A DNA stretch of 64,000 nt from Sulfitobacter dubius (lineage in GTDB: Bacteria > Pseudomonadota > Alphaproteobacteria > Rhodobacterales > Rhodobacteraceae): positions 1,459,240 to 1,523,239 of the forward strand of contig NZ_FOPG01000001.1 in assembly GCF_900113435.1 (NCBI RefSeq). Direction: 5' to 3'. The notes under the pieces were generated by a model. The model was not told the DNA's origin, searched no databases, and worked only from the letters and a program-made list of their open reading frames with translations. Every line of letters begins with the position of its first letter. Positions within the stretch are counted from its first letter, which is position 1. A program made the position numbers and the translations under genes. This document shows positions 10,473 through 19,684 of the stretch, in pieces.

Positions 10473-11819
10473 TTACTTCTGCAATGGAGACCACGATGGG
10501 TCAGACCCGCCTTCAGGTGTGCGCACCGGTTTGAGGTTGCGACCGGAAATATCGACGGAATAGAGCGACGACGACCCGCCTGCCCCTTGGGTCTCACGGG
10601 CGAACATGATCACCCGACCATTGGGGGCCCAAGTCGGCCCCTCATCAAGGAAAGAGGCAGTCAACAGACGCTCTTCGGAGCCATCAAGGCGCATCACGCC
10701 GATGTGGAAACGGCCTTTGTTCTGTTTGGTGAAAGCCACCAAATCCCCGCGCGGCGACCAAACAGGCGTGCCATAACGCCCTTCGCCAAAGGAAATCCGC
10801 GTCGCCTCTCCGCCGGTGGCGGGCATGACGTAAAGCTGCGGACTGCCCGAGCGGTCGCTCTCAAAGACGATTTTGCTGCCATCGGGAGAGAAGCTGGGCG
10901 CGGTCTCAATCGCGGGGGTGTTGGTCAGGCGCACCGATTGGCCGCTGTTGATATCCATCGAGAAGATGTCGGTATTGCCGCCTTGGCTCAGCGAATAGAC
11001 AACCGTCTGACCGCTGGGCGAGAAGCGCGGCGCGAAAGCCATGCTGCCCTCGGCGCTTTCCAAGGCACGGCGCTGCACCGACCCGATATCAAGCACATAG
11101 ATGCGCGGAAAACCGCTCTCATAGCTGGTATAAAGCACCCGATTGCCGTCAGGCGAAAAGCGCGGCGCCAATACGATAGAGCCGGATTCGGTCAGGTACT
11201 TCAGGTTCGCCCCGTCGTAATCCATGATCGCAAGCCGCTTTTGGCGGTCGTCCTTGGGACCGGTCTCCGAGACATAGACGACGCGGCTGTCGAAATAGCC
11301 GCCTTCGCCGGTGATCCGGCTGTAGACCGCATCGGCCACCTTATGCGCCATGCGCCGCCAGCCATCGACGGTGCCGGAAAAGTGCAGACCGCCCTGCCCA
11401 TTTCCATCAAGCAGTTCTTCACCGGAAAAGACATCATAGACGCGGAATTTTACATTGACGCTGTTGCCGCTGACATTGACCGCCCCGGTGATCAGCGCTT
11501 GGGCGTTGATGGCTTTCCAATCGGCATATTCCACTGGTGCGTTAAAATCGCTGACGGTCGAGATATAGGCGCTGGCTGGGATCTCACGGAAAAGGCCTGT
11601 GCCGGTCAGGTCTTCGGACACCACACGTGCTAGGTCAACGGCCATCTGCCCTGCTTCGCCGCTCTCCGGCTGAAAGCTAGGCACGGCAAAGGGCAAGGGT
11701 TCGATTGTGGGATCGTCGATTACGATGCGCAGCGGTTGGGCGTGCGACTGGTTGGGGGCCAGCGCGAGCGTGGCCGCCATGGCGCAGAGCGCCAGTAGTC
11801 CCAGAAGTCTAGTCAGCAT
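10473..11819 (-). CDS. tolB: Tol-Pal system beta-propeller protein TolB
   Basis: A 448-residue periplasmic protein with a signal peptide (to about residue 27, SHA/QP). An N-terminal TolB domain is followed by repeated WD/PD40-type blades, seen as recurring [16 protein letters not shown] and [10 protein letters not shown] motifs. TolB bridges Pal in the outer membrane and TolA in the inner membrane. It follows tolA with a 1-bp gap. The 100 bp between tolB and pal contain no obvious terminator. Confidence 0.97.
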   Translation of the reverse strand: MLTRLLGLLALCAMAATLALAPNQSHAQPLRIVIDDPTIEPLPFAVPSFQPESGEAGQMAVDLARVVSEDLTGTGLFREIPASAYISTVSDFNAPVEYADWKAINAQALITGAVNVSGNSVNVKFRVYDVFSGEELLDGNGQGGLHFSGTVDGWRRMAHKVADAVYSRITGEGGYFDSRVVYVSETGPKDDRQKRLAIMDYDGANLKYLTESGSIVLAPRFSPDGNRVLYTSYESGFPRIYVLDIGSVQRRALESAEGSMAFAPRFSPSGQTVVYSLSQGGNTDIFSMDINSGQSVRLTNTPAIETAPSFSPDGSKIVFESDRSGSPQLYVMPATGGEATRISFGEGRYGTPVWSPRGDLVAFTKQNKGRFHIGVMRLDGSEERLLTASFLDEGPTWAPNGRVIMFARETQGAGGSSSLYSVDISGRNLKPVRTPEGGSDPSWSPLQK

Positions 11820-11820
11820 G

Positions 11821-13005
11821 TTATCGGCTCCTCATTGGGTCGAATGTCATCTCGATGTCTTGCCATTGACTGTATTTTTCCTGCGGCAGTTTGTAACCAC
11901 TGCTGCCGCAACGAATGACCGCACGTTTTGCGGCTTCAAAGGCTTGTCGCGCAGCGGTGTCGCTGCCGCCGCTTGAACTCAGCAAGCGGATCGAACTGGC
12001 CACTGGCGTGCCGTCGGTGTTCATCTGCATGCCCACCACGACCGTCGTGCGCGACGCCTCTGTCGAGAGCGCGCCGATGTTCCAGCAGGCAGAGACCGCC
12101 ACGCGCAGAGATTCGCGCTCACCCGAGGACAGCGGCGGGCCGCTTGGCGCGGGCGCGGTTGCCTCGGGCTGCCCCAAGACTTCGCTCAGCGCATCGGCGA
12201 TGGCGTCCTCGGTCGAGCTTGAAGTCGCTGGTTCCTCAGCGGGTTCAGGTGTTGGATCAGGCTCTGGCGTTGGTTCAGGTGTAGGCTCAGGCGCCGGCGT
12301 TTCAGCCGGTTCTTCCGGTGCTTCGGCCACTTCGACAGGTGCCGGGGGCGGCGGTGTTGGACGGCGGCCGGGTGGGCGCGCGGAGGCAGCCGGAGCTTTA
12401 TCGGCTTCGGTCACGATTTCGGTCGTGCTGTCCTCGGGCGTTTGGGCCTCCTGCGGCTCTTCCACGACGGTTTCGGCTTCGGCCTCGGCATCTGGTGCTA
12501 CGGCGGGTTGCTCATCCAGATCGGGGCGCAGTTCGGGGTCGGGCTGCTCAACCGGTTCTGGGGCCACACGCGGCGCTTCGCGCGGGCGGGCCTCTGGCGC
12601 GATCTCAGGCACCAGCACGGCGGTATCACCCACCGGCTCGTTCATTTCGGGCGGCGTGTCATCCACTTGGGTCTGCGGTGGCAACTCCAACTCCGTCACC
12701 TCGGGGGGGAGGTCCTCGGGCGGGGTCTCGGTCTGCACCGGCTCGGGTTGTTCTATCTGGGTATCGGGCTCTGCTGTTACCTCGGGGGTTTGCTCGCTCA
12801 CTTCTGGCGGGGCTGGCTGCGCCACTTCGGTAGACGAAGACGGCGGCTGCTGCGCGGCCACCAGCGCGTCATATTCAGCGCCAGAGATCACGGAGACTTC
12901 GGTCATCTCAACGGGGTCAGGCTCGGGGGTGAACATCCCACCAAAGAGAAGCCAACCAATAAGACCCAGATGCCCGGCACCTGATATGTAATGCCCGGTA
13001 TGCAC
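11821..13005 (-). CDS. tolA: Cell envelope protein TolA
   Basis: A 394-residue protein with one N-terminal membrane helix (about residues 7-26). A long low-complexity Pro/Glu/Thr-rich stalk follows (about 30-285, including [18 protein letters not shown]). The globular C-terminal domain (about 290-394, ending MTFDPMRSR) carries the TonB/TolA-like fold. TolA transmits proton-motive energy from TolQR to Pal/TolB. It lies between tolR and tolB. The stalk is Pro/Glu-rich rather than the Ala/Lys-rich helix of E. coli, which is normal for Rhodobacteraceae. The opposite strand is open over much of this repeat but is not coding. Confidence 0.92.
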   Translation of the reverse strand: MHTGHYISGAGHLGLIGWLLFGGMFTPEPDPVEMTEVSVISGAEYDALVAAQQPPSSSTEVAQPAPPEVSEQTPEVTAEPDTQIEQPEPVQTETPPEDLPPEVTELELPPQTQVDDTPPEMNEPVGDTAVLVPEIAPEARPREAPRVAPEPVEQPDPELRPDLDEQPAVAPDAEAEAETVVEEPQEAQTPEDSTTEIVTEADKAPAASARPPGRRPTPPPPAPVEVAEAPEEPAETPAPEPTPEPTPEPDPTPEPAEEPATSSSTEDAIADALSEVLGQPEATAPAPSGPPLSSGERESLRVAVSACWNIGALSTEASRTTVVVGMQMNTDGTPVASSIRLLSSSGGSDTAARQAFEAAKRAVIRCGSSGYKLPQEKYSQWQDIEMTFDPMRSR

Positions 13006-13008
13006 GGC

Positions 13009-13482
13009 TCAGCCACCCGACGTGTCGCTGCCGTCCAACGCCGGGCCACCGATGTCGGTCACCAGACCGATGTTGGAAAAGCCGCCTGCGTTGAGCGCGC
13101 CCATGACTTCCATGACCTGCGCATAAGACACTTTGCCATCCGCGCGCAGGAACACCCGGTCGCTGGCCCGTTCTGAGGCAATCGCCCGCAGTTTGGTAAT
13201 GAGTTGGTCGCGGGGCGTCTCGGTGGTTTGGATCTGCACCGCCCCCTCGGCGGTGAGCGTAACGGTCAGCGGCTCCTCCTGCTCGGATGGCAGGGCCGTG
13301 GCGGCGGTCTTGGGCAGCTCCACCGGCACGCCAACAGTCAAGAGCGGGGCCGCGACCATGAAGATGATCAGCAGCACCAGCATCACGTCGACGAAGGGCG
13401 TGACGTTGATCTCGGCCATCGGCTGCGCGCGACCGCGACGCCGCCCCTTGCCGCCCTGTTTTTTCATGACACCTGCGCCCAT
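13009..13482 (-). CDS. tolR: Biopolymer transport protein TolR (ExbD/TolR family)
   Basis: A 157-residue inner-membrane protein with one TM helix (about 30-48) containing the critical Asp in NVTPFVDVMLVLLIIFMV. A periplasmic domain follows. It forms the proton channel with TolQ. A basic cytoplasmic N-terminus (GKGRRRGRAQ) precedes the helix. ATG 13467 (MKKQGG) is an alternative start. It is 3 bp from tolQ and 3 bp from tolA, so it is in one operon. Confidence 0.95.
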   Translation of the reverse strand: MGAGVMKKQGGKGRRRGRAQPMAEINVTPFVDVMLVLLIIFMVAAPLLTVGVPVELPKTAATALPSEQEEPLTVTLTAEGAVQIQTTETPRDQLITKLRAIASERASDRVFLRADGKVSYAQVMEVMGALNAGGFSNIGLVTDIGGPALDGSDTSGG

Positions 13483-13485
13483 GGC

Positions 13486-14181
13486 TTAGCTGTCCAACTG
13501 GCGGCTGAGGATGGTGGCGAATTCGTCCGAGAAGGCCTCGTAATTGCCAAGGATGCGGTCACTGTCGGCACTGAGCTTATTATAGAACACAACCGCCGGG
13601 ATCGCGGCCAGAAGGCCGATGCCGGTCGCCAAAAGCGCCTCAGCGATGCCCGGCGCCACAACCGCGAGGTTGGTGTTCTGCTGGGCCGCAATCTCGATGA
13701 ACGAGTTCATGATGCCGAAAACCGTCCCGAACAGGCCGACGAAGGGCGCGGTGGAGCCCACGGTCGCCAGCACCGGCAGGCCCTTTTGCAGGCGTTCGGC
13801 CTCTTTGGAAATTGCCACATCCATGGAGCGGTCAATCCGTGCGGTGGCGCCGGGGATCAGCGCGCCATCTTCGCGGTGCGAGCGGCGCCATTCGGACATG
13901 CCAGCGGCAAAGATCTTTTCCGACGGTCCATCCGGGTCCGCGCCGATGGTGTCAAAGAGCCCGTCCAGCGGCTCGCCCGACCAGAAAGCCTGATCAAACT
14001 GCGCCGCCTCGGCGCGGGCTTTGCGATACTGGATGGTCTTTTGAACGATGATCGACCAAGACCAGAAAGAGGCCCCGATCAGCATGATCATTACAAGTTT
14101 GACCGTGACTGTCGCCTTCGCGAACAGACCCCACAGGGAGAAATCAATCCCCTGTGCCAATGCCAGCGTCTCTGCTTCCAT
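13486..14181 (-). CDS. tolQ: Tol-Pal system subunit TolQ (MotA/TolQ/ExbB proton channel)
   Basis: A 231-residue inner-membrane protein with three TM helices (about 20-40, 130-155 and 170-195). The family signature VGSTAPFVGLFGTVFGIMNSF precedes the second helix. It works with TolR as a proton-driven motor for TolA. It opens the tolQRAB-pal-cpoB string. A 117-bp gap separates it from ybgC and is the likely site of an internal promoter, though I cannot define one with certainty. Confidence 0.96.
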   Translation of the reverse strand: MEAETLALAQGIDFSLWGLFAKATVTVKLVMIMLIGASFWSWSIIVQKTIQYRKARAEAAQFDQAFWSGEPLDGLFDTIGADPDGPSEKIFAAGMSEWRRSHREDGALIPGATARIDRSMDVAISKEAERLQKGLPVLATVGSTAPFVGLFGTVFGIMNSFIEIAAQQNTNLAVVAPGIAEALLATGIGLLAAIPAVVFYNKLSADSDRILGNYEAFSDEFATILSRQLDS

Positions 14182-14298
14182 TTAACTATGCTCTTTTACT
14201 GCCGCCCCTTTGGGGCATTCTGCCTCTGGGCCCTATTTTCCGGCCTCTATTTGGAGCAAAGCTAACGAACTGCAACAGAGATTGCCAGAATTATGGTA

Positions 14299-14697
14299 TC
14301 AGGCCGCAGGATCCCCTTCTGACAGGCGGAGTTTCGCTGGCAAACGGGTGGGTTTCCCGGCCGTGGTCATGCAAACGGCGGTGACTTTGGCGCGAAAGAT
14401 GACCTTGCCATCGCGCAGCACGTCTTGGTCAAAGACCCAACGCACCGGCCCTACGGCCTGATGGGTGGTCTGCACCTCCAGCCGATCCCCGAACCGCGCA
14501 GCGCTGATGTAGTCTGCCTCAACTCGCGTGACGACAAAGACCAGCCCTTCGTCGCGCATGGCCCGTTGGTCGAGACCGATCTGTTCGACGATATCCGACC
14601 GCGCCCGTTCGATATAGCGCAGGTAGTTGGCGTAATAGACCACGCCCGCCATGTCGGTGTCTTCGTAAAAGATGCGGACCGGAAAGCTATGGCTCAT
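14299..14697 (-). CDS. ybgC: Acyl-CoA thioesterase YbgC (tol-pal associated)
   Basis: A 132-residue hotdog thioesterase with the signature YEDTDMAGVVYYANYLRYIERAR (catalytic Asp in the first part). This is diagnostic of the YbgC/4-hydroxybenzoyl-CoA thioesterase group. The gene usually precedes tolQ, as here. Its start overlaps the stop of the preceding unknown gene by 4 bp. A role in phospholipid or acyl-CoA turnover linked with the Tol complex is inferred from the family. Confidence 0.94.
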   Translation of the reverse strand: MSHSFPVRIFYEDTDMAGVVYYANYLRYIERARSDIVEQIGLDQRAMRDEGLVFVVTRVEADYISAARFGDRLEVQTTHQAVGPVRWVFDQDVLRDGKVIFRAKVTAVCMTTAGKPTRLPAKLRLSEGDPAA

Positions 14698-15323
14698 GAC
14701 GGCACCTGCACCCGCGCGGCAAGGCGCAGCGCATGGCTGGGGTCATTGGCGGCAGGTGGCATCACGGGGTCATAGGCCGCGCGGATCACATCGGCGACCT
14801 CGGGGCGCAGCACCAGCGCCTCATCTGCCAGTGCCAGCGGCGATTGCTCTTGAAAGGCGTCCTCAGACCAGAGCAGGATGACCTGTACCGCTTGGCTCAG
14901 CGCCAAGACTTGCGCTGACATATCGCGCAAGCTGTCGTCCATGCGCAGGAACACGAAAGCCGCCTTGATCGCGCCGTTCTCCTCAAAGCGGAAGAAGCGG
15001 TACTGATTGGCCCCAGCGGCCTGCAAGCGTTCGACCTGTTGGGCTAGATCGGGCACCAGCCCGTCCATCCCCGGCACGTCTAGCAACTCCGCCCAATCCG
15101 CGAAGAAGAACATCATCAGATTGCTGCCCAGTTCGGGATCGGTCTCGACCATGTGGTGACCGGCGAGTTTGGCGACAGCCTCAAGCGCGCCTTTCACCAC
15201 CGGCAGCGCCGCCTCTTCGATCCCAAAGGCCACCGGCGCGATGGGGCGGCCCCAGCGGGCAAAGGCGAACTGCCCGTCGCGCCGGGTAAAAAGGGTCTCG
15301 ATTTGCTCTGCGGTCATTGTCAT
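14694..15323 (-). CDS. Conserved protein of unknown function between ruvB and ybgC
   Basis: A 209-residue soluble protein with no signal peptide or membrane helix. Visible features are FARWGRPIAPVAFG near the N-terminus, MMFFFADWAEL (near 70-80) and a central VFLRMDDSL. I do not recognise a named domain. It overlaps ybgC by 4 bp and follows ruvB after 25 bp, so it is transcribed with recombination and Tol genes. ATG 15317 (MTAEQIETL) is an alternative start. Confidence 0.75.
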   Translation of the reverse strand: MTMTAEQIETLFTRRDGQFAFARWGRPIAPVAFGIEEAALPVVKGALEAVAKLAGHHMVETDPELGSNLMMFFFADWAELLDVPGMDGLVPDLAQQVERLQAAGANQYRFFRFEENGAIKAAFVFLRMDDSLRDMSAQVLALSQAVQVILLWSEDAFQEQSPLALADEALVLRPEVADVIRAAYDPVMPPAANDPSHALRLAARVQVPS

Positions 15324-15348
15324 CTGTCTTACCTTCGCTCCGGGGGCG

Positions 15349-16368
15349 TCAGCCGAAAAGGTCGCTCTGCCCTTTGGGCGCGGCCATGCCGAGATGGGTC
15401 CAAGCCTTGGCCGCCAACATTCTGCCGCGCGGGGTACGCTGGATCAGCCCTTGCTGCAACAGGAACGGCTCGATCACCTCCTCCAGTGCGTCACGGCTTT
15501 CCGACAGCGCGGCGGAGAGGGTTTCGATCCCCACCGGCCCGCCCTGATAGTTCTCCGCGATCAACTTGAGGTAACGGCGGTCAGCGCCATCAAGGCCCAG
15601 ATGATCGACCCCGAGCCGCGTCAGGGCCATGTCGGCCAAATCGCGGGTCACCCGGCCATCGCCCTCAACCACCGCGAAATCCACCACCCGGCGCAGCAAG
15701 CGGCCCGCGATGCGCGGCGTGCCGCGGGCGCGTTTCGCGATCTCGCGCGCACCGCCTTCGTCGGCGGGCGCACCCAGTTTGCGAGCATTGCGGTCGACGA
15801 TGATGTAAAGCTCGTCTTCGGTATAGAATTGCAACCGCGTCGGGATGCCAAAACGGTCGCGCAGAGGCGTGGTCAGCAGACCCATGCGGGTGGTGGCCCC
15901 AACGAGCGTGAAGGGCTGCAACTCGATCCGAACGGTCCGCGCGGCGGGGCCTTCGCCGATCACCAGATCAAGCTCAAAATCCTCCAACGCAGGATAAAGC
16001 ACCTCTTCCACCGCCGGGTTCAGACGGTGGATCTCGTCGATAAACAACACGTCACGCGCTTCGAGGTTGGTCAGGATCGCCGCCAGATCGCCCGCCTTGG
16101 CCAACACCGGGCCAGAGGTCATGCGAAAGCCCACGCCCAACTCCCGCGCCATGATCTGCGCCAAAGTCGTCTTGCCCAGACCCGGAGGCCCGTGAAACAA
16201 CGTGTGATCCATCGCCTCGCCACGCTGGCGGGCGGATTGAATGAAGACGGCGAGGTTCGCCCGCGCCTCGGCTTGGCCGACAAATTCCGCCAGCATCTGA
16301 GGCCGCAAAGCGCGGTCAAAGTCTTCGGGCATCGGCTCGGGCCGCACGGTGGGGTCAATGTCGGTCAT
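15349..16368 (-). CDS. ruvB: Holliday junction branch migration DNA helicase RuvB
   Basis: A 339-residue AAA+ motor with Walker [12 protein letters not shown] (near residues 60-70), Walker B DEIHRLN, sensor [18 protein letters not shown] and a C-terminal winged helix ending with [12 protein letters not shown]. RuvB hexamers drive branch migration with RuvA. It follows ruvA after a 46-bp gap on the same strand. Confidence 0.98.
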   Translation of the reverse strand: MTDIDPTVRPEPMPEDFDRALRPQMLAEFVGQAEARANLAVFIQSARQRGEAMDHTLFHGPPGLGKTTLAQIMARELGVGFRMTSGPVLAKAGDLAAILTNLEARDVLFIDEIHRLNPAVEEVLYPALEDFELDLVIGEGPAARTVRIELQPFTLVGATTRMGLLTTPLRDRFGIPTRLQFYTEDELYIIVDRNARKLGAPADEGGAREIAKRARGTPRIAGRLLRRVVDFAVVEGDGRVTRDLADMALTRLGVDHLGLDGADRRYLKLIAENYQGGPVGIETLSAALSESRDALEEVIEPFLLQQGLIQRTPRGRMLAAKAWTHLGMAAPKGQSDLFG

Positions 16369-16414
16369 AGGGCCTCGTTATGGCGCAGGGCGGAGGGTTC
16401 TGCCAGAGGGGGCG

Positions 16415-17092
16415 TCACCCCTTGGGCGCCAACAGCTTGAGCGCCGCGCGGATCAGCGTCGGCGTGTCCGCCTCAGACATCTCGCCCGCCGCCTGCGCCA
16501 CGGCGCCCGCCGCATCACCGGGGCCGTAGCCAAGGTTGCCAAGCGCCGAAAGCGCCTCGGACTGAGCCGCTGCATTCGGCGCTGCGGGTTTTGGCGCGGG
16601 GCGTGGGGTCGCGGCTTCGATCACGGTCTCATCGGCAGCGGCCTGCGCTTCGCCCAGAGCGTCCGCCACGGTGCCGGTCATCGCCATCACGCCGGGGGCC
16701 TTATCCTTGAGATCAAGCACCACACGCTGCGCGATTTTGGGGCCAATGCCCTTGGCGGCCTTCACCGCATTCCAATCACCAAGCGCGATTGCGCGGCTCA
16801 CGCCATCTGGCCCGAGGGTTCCGAGGATTGCCAGAGACGCCTTGGCCCCCACCCCCTGAACGGAGGTCAGCAAACGGTGCCATTCCTTCTCCACCAGCGT
16901 CTGAAAACCGAACAATTGCATCAGGTCTTCGCGCACCACCAAATCGGTATAAAGCGCCACAACCTCACCGACGCCCGGCAGCGCCGCCATGGTGCGGTCA
17001 GAGACATAAACGAGGTATCCAACACCGCGTACGTCGATCAAAATATGATCGGCAGCACGGTAATCGATACGGCCAGAAAGCTTACCAATCAT
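16415..17092 (-). CDS. ruvA: Holliday junction branch migration protein RuvA
   Basis: A 225-residue junction-binding protein. It has an N-terminal OB fold ([11 protein letters not shown]), two HhH motifs ([14 protein letters not shown] and [14 protein letters not shown]), an Ala/Pro-rich linker (about 140-175) and a C-terminal RuvB-binding helix bundle. Start ATG 17092 matches the family; the longer frame overlaps ruvC. It overlaps the ruvC stop by 4 bp. Confidence 0.97.
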   Translation of the reverse strand: MIGKLSGRIDYRAADHILIDVRGVGYLVYVSDRTMAALPGVGEVVALYTDLVVREDLMQLFGFQTLVEKEWHRLLTSVQGVGAKASLAILGTLGPDGVSRAIALGDWNAVKAAKGIGPKIAQRVVLDLKDKAPGVMAMTGTVADALGEAQAAADETVIEAATPRPAPKPAAPNAAAQSEALSALGNLGYGPGDAAGAVAQAAGEMSEADTPTLIRAALKLLAPKG

Positions 17093-17595
17093 GCCTGCGC
17101 CCTCGCTACGGCCTGCGCCAGCGTGCTGGCCCCGCCGTGATGTGCGTGACAAATGGCAATGGCCAAGGCGTCGGCAGCATCCGGCCCCGCAATCTCGATC
17201 CCCGGCATCTGCATCCGCACCATATGCGCCACCTGTCCTTTATCCGCGTGGCCAACACCGACGACGGTTTTCTTGACCTTGTTGGGCGCATATTCACCCA
17301 CCGCGAGGCCAAATTGCGCAGGCACCAACATCGCAATGCCCCGCGCCTGCCCCAGTTTCAGTGTGCCAGCCCCGTCTTTGTTTACAAAGGTCTGCTCAAC
17401 CGCTGCAGCACCGGGGCGGTAGGTGGCCAGCACCCGCGTTAACTGCCCGTGCAAGGAAAGCAGCCGCGCCGCAAGGTCGTCACCTTCGGAGTGGCAGATG
17501 CCATTGGCGACATGTGCGATTCGGCTGCCAGAGACGTCGATGACCCCCCACCCCAAATTGCGCAGCCCCGGATCTATGCCGATCACCCGTATCAT
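17089..17595 (-). CDS. ruvC: Crossover junction endodeoxyribonuclease RuvC
   Basis: A 168-residue RNase H-fold resolvase. The catalytic acidic residues are visible: Asp in [14 protein letters not shown], Glu in [11 protein letters not shown], and Asp in [17 protein letters not shown]. It cuts Holliday junctions in complex with RuvAB. It is the first gene of ruvCAB and overlaps ruvA by 4 bp. Confidence 0.97.
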   Translation of the reverse strand: MIRVIGIDPGLRNLGWGVIDVSGSRIAHVANGICHSEGDDLAARLLSLHGQLTRVLATYRPGAAAVEQTFVNKDGAGTLKLGQARGIAMLVPAQFGLAVGEYAPNKVKKTVVGVGHADKGQVAHMVRMQMPGIEIAGPDAADALAIAICHAHHGGASTLAQAVARAQA

Positions 17596-17950
17596 CTCTG
17601 CCCTCGATAAATTTGTTGCTTTTTTGGTGCACTAGCACGAAACGCGAACATCGCAAAGCCCTGATGCGTCACAAGCGCTTTGCGACACCCGCGCCGTCGC
17701 ATTTGAACCGCAGCGTCGAATTACGCCTGTTCGTGATACAAAACCGACACCTCATAAAGGAGATTTATCACTTATAGGCAAAGGGTTAGAGCCAATTTTG
17801 ACCCATGCAAAAAATGCAGACCTCCATGTCGTTTTTGAGGGATTGCGCGATCCTGTATTCGGGCATAATTGCCAAAAATCCCGTTTTGAACATGGCGCCT
17901 TTCGGTGCGCCGCCCAGGACGCAACCGACGATCAGACATAGGACGGCACC
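17596..17950. other. Intergenic region between ruvC and the DUF1127 gene
   Basis: About 355 bp of lower-GC sequence holds the divergent promoters of ruvC (minus) and the DUF1127 gene (plus). A -35-like TTGACC lies at about 17799. A GGCGC-loop-GCGCC hairpin lies in the 5' leader near 17895-17912. An AAGGAG at about 17757 is followed by no useful ORF. No gene is supported, but the long leader could harbour a small RNA. Confidence 0.35.
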
Positions 17951-18169
17951 ATGGCAGCTTTCGACACCACCCGCACCGCTTACGGCTCTACATCGGCCGT
18001 CTCTCGCATTTTCAGCTTTTTCGACGCGTTCTTTGCAGCAGTCGAAGCGTGGCAGGACAGCTGCGCCACCCGCAAGGCGCTGTCGGATCTGACCGATCTT
18101 GAGTTGCAGGATATTGGCCTGATCCGCGGCGATATCGACCTTGTGGCGCAAAACCATTTCGTACGCTGA
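17951..18169 (+). CDS. DUF1127 (YjiS-like) small protein
   Basis: A 72-residue protein whose C-terminal half reads RKALSDLTDLELQDIGLIRG followed by DID, the hallmark of the Arg-rich DUF1127 motif. Family members in Rhodobacter (CcaF1) bind RNA and affect sRNA processing and stress responses. That role is inferred here, not shown. An ATG with an upstream AGGA at normal spacing sets the start. A strong terminator follows at 18213-18247, so the gene is a single transcription unit. Confidence 0.88.
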   Translation: MAAFDTTRTAYGSTSAVSRIFSFFDAFFAAVEAWQDSCATRKALSDLTDLELQDIGLIRGDIDLVAQNHFVR

Positions 18170-18212
18170 TTGCCGCACGCGCGCCCCGCGACGCAGCGCC
18201 CTGCCCGAATGC

Positions 18213-18247
18213 AAAAGCCGTAGCCGGATATACCCGCTACGGCTTTT
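18213..18247 (+). terminator. Rho-independent terminator after the DUF1127 gene
   Basis: AAAAGCCGTAGC pairs perfectly with GCTACGGCTTTT across an 11-base loop, followed by more T (TTTTTTCTATTTC). It ends the DUF1127 transcript 44 bp past its stop. The reverse reading also has a short T-run, so it may serve the convergent 18275 gene too. Confidence 0.88.
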
Positions 18248-18274
18248 TTCTATTTCAGAAATAGGGCGCTGTGC

Positions 18275-18619
18275 TTAGCGCATCATTGGGCCGGTCAGCC
18301 CTGCCAAAGCCTCTGTTACGGGATCGATGGCCATCATCTTGGCACCAACCTGCTCTAGGCTTGACCCATTGTTCATCCGCGACAGCCGCTCGTTGTAGGT
18401 CACCGGGCCGATCGCGGCGAGGGTGAAGGCTTTGAAGCCAAAAAACACCAGAACGATCAGGTAAAGCCCCCTCATCGGGAAGCCCCGTTTGCCCCGCTTT
18501 GGCAAAACGGTGATCAACCCGTCGCGCCCGACGCGGGTGACATATCCGTGTTGCATCTTCCGATGCTTGCGCCCCAGAAGTTCAATACGTTTCGCGAATT
18601 GAGCGTGTCCTTCAGCCAT
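18275..18619 (-). CDS. Small single-pass membrane protein of unknown function
   Basis: A 114-residue protein with a basic N-terminus (RKHRKMQHGYVTRVGRDG), one hydrophobic helix (GLYLIVLVFFGFKAFTLAA, about residues 50-70) and a C-terminal tail ending LAGLTGPMMR. I recognise no domain. The start at 18619 gives MAEGHAQFAKR; the 31 extra upstream residues are unlike coding sequence. It is convergent with the DUF1127 gene and 107 bp upstream of prmA's end on the same strand order. Confidence 0.7.
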   Translation of the reverse strand: MAEGHAQFAKRIELLGRKHRKMQHGYVTRVGRDGLITVLPKRGKRGFPMRGLYLIVLVFFGFKAFTLAAIGPVTYNERLSRMNNGSSLEQVGAKMMAIDPVTEALAGLTGPMMR

Positions 18620-18729
18620 CACAGCCTCCGTAGCAATTCGGCCCCCACCGTTTGCTGCCAATTTGAATAAAGACAAATTGTGGCAACAAAGGGGCAAGAA
18701 GGCCAAATGCAACGAAAATGAGGCGCGAA

Positions 18730-19602
18730 TTATGCGTTAGTTTGCAGCGTTAATGTCGTCCAGTCACCAATGCTCTCACGATGCATCAGATTGATGCCGG
18801 ATCGTGCATAAACGTCGATCACCTCGTCAGCCTGCTCATTCAGGATACCGGAGAGAATCGCATAGCCCGCAGGCTGCAACGCTTCGGCCATGTCAGGTGC
18901 CAAGGCGACCAGCGGACCTTTGAGGATATTGGCAAAGACCAGATCAAAGGGCGCAGCCTCGGCCAATTGGGGATGATCAAAGCCTGCGGCCTCGACGCAG
19001 GTCACGCGGCCCGACAGATTGTTGGCATCGACATTGGCCTGTGCCACTTCGACCGCGACTTCATCAATGTCACTGGCCAATACCGGCTCGGGCCAGATGC
19101 GCGCGGCGGCCATGGCCAGCACGGCGGTGCCGCAGCCGATGTCGGCAACCTTCTTGCCATGGAACCCCTCGCCAGCCAGACGGTCCAAGGCGCGCAGGCA
19201 GCCCAGCGTTGTGCCGTGGTGGCCGGTGCCGAAGGCCATGGCGGCTTCGATCAATAGCGGTTCGCAATCGTCGGGCACCTTGTCGGCGTCATGGCTGCCG
19301 TAGACGAAAAAGCGCCCCGCTTCGACCGGGGCCAATTCACGGCGCACATGGGCGACCCAATCTGTTTCCGGCAGTTCAGAGACGGTGAAATCCTTCGCGC
19401 CCATCGCCTTGGCCAGCACCGCCAGTGCGGCGGCGTCAGGCTTTTCCTCGAAATAACCGCCGACTTCCCACAGGCCCGAGCCGTCTTCCATTTCAAAAAC
19501 GCCAACGCCCGTGGGTTCGGGAGTCAGCCGCTCCATCGCCTCGCCCAAGGCATAGGCGGGGTCGCGGCCTGTGAGAGTCGTCAGAGCGGTGAAAGTGGGC
19601 AT
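18730..19602 (-). CDS. prmA: Ribosomal protein L11 methyltransferase PrmA
   Basis: A 290-residue SAM-dependent methyltransferase that modifies L11. Motif I VADIGCGTAVLAMAAARIWP (near 146-165), the post-motif DIDEVAVEVAQANVDANN, and the family-specific AMAFGTGHHGTTLGCLRAL are all present. The N-terminal L11-binding domain is the divergent alphaproteobacterial type. It is monocistronic or paired with the small membrane protein gene downstream. Confidence 0.9.
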   Translation of the reverse strand: MPTFTALTTLTGRDPAYALGEAMERLTPEPTGVGVFEMEDGSGLWEVGGYFEEKPDAAALAVLAKAMGAKDFTVSELPETDWVAHVRRELAPVEAGRFFVYGSHDADKVPDDCEPLLIEAAMAFGTGHHGTTLGCLRALDRLAGEGFHGKKVADIGCGTAVLAMAAARIWPEPVLASDIDEVAVEVAQANVDANNLSGRVTCVEAAGFDHPQLAEAAPFDLVFANILKGPLVALAPDMAEALQPAGYAILSGILNEQADEVIDVYARSGINLMHRESIGDWTTLTLQTNA

Positions 19603-19684
19603 GGCGCGGTCCTTTGCTGCGGTGCGGTTGCGCTTCGCCTAGGGCCGCGCGCGTGTCGGGTCAAGCCATGCTGGGTTTCGCGGC

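Noticed and set aside
11915..12991. 358-codon Ser/Gly-rich plus-strand ORF
   Set aside because: It is the mirror of the tolA low-complexity stalk. Repetitive coding on the other strand gives an open frame with no gene-like features.
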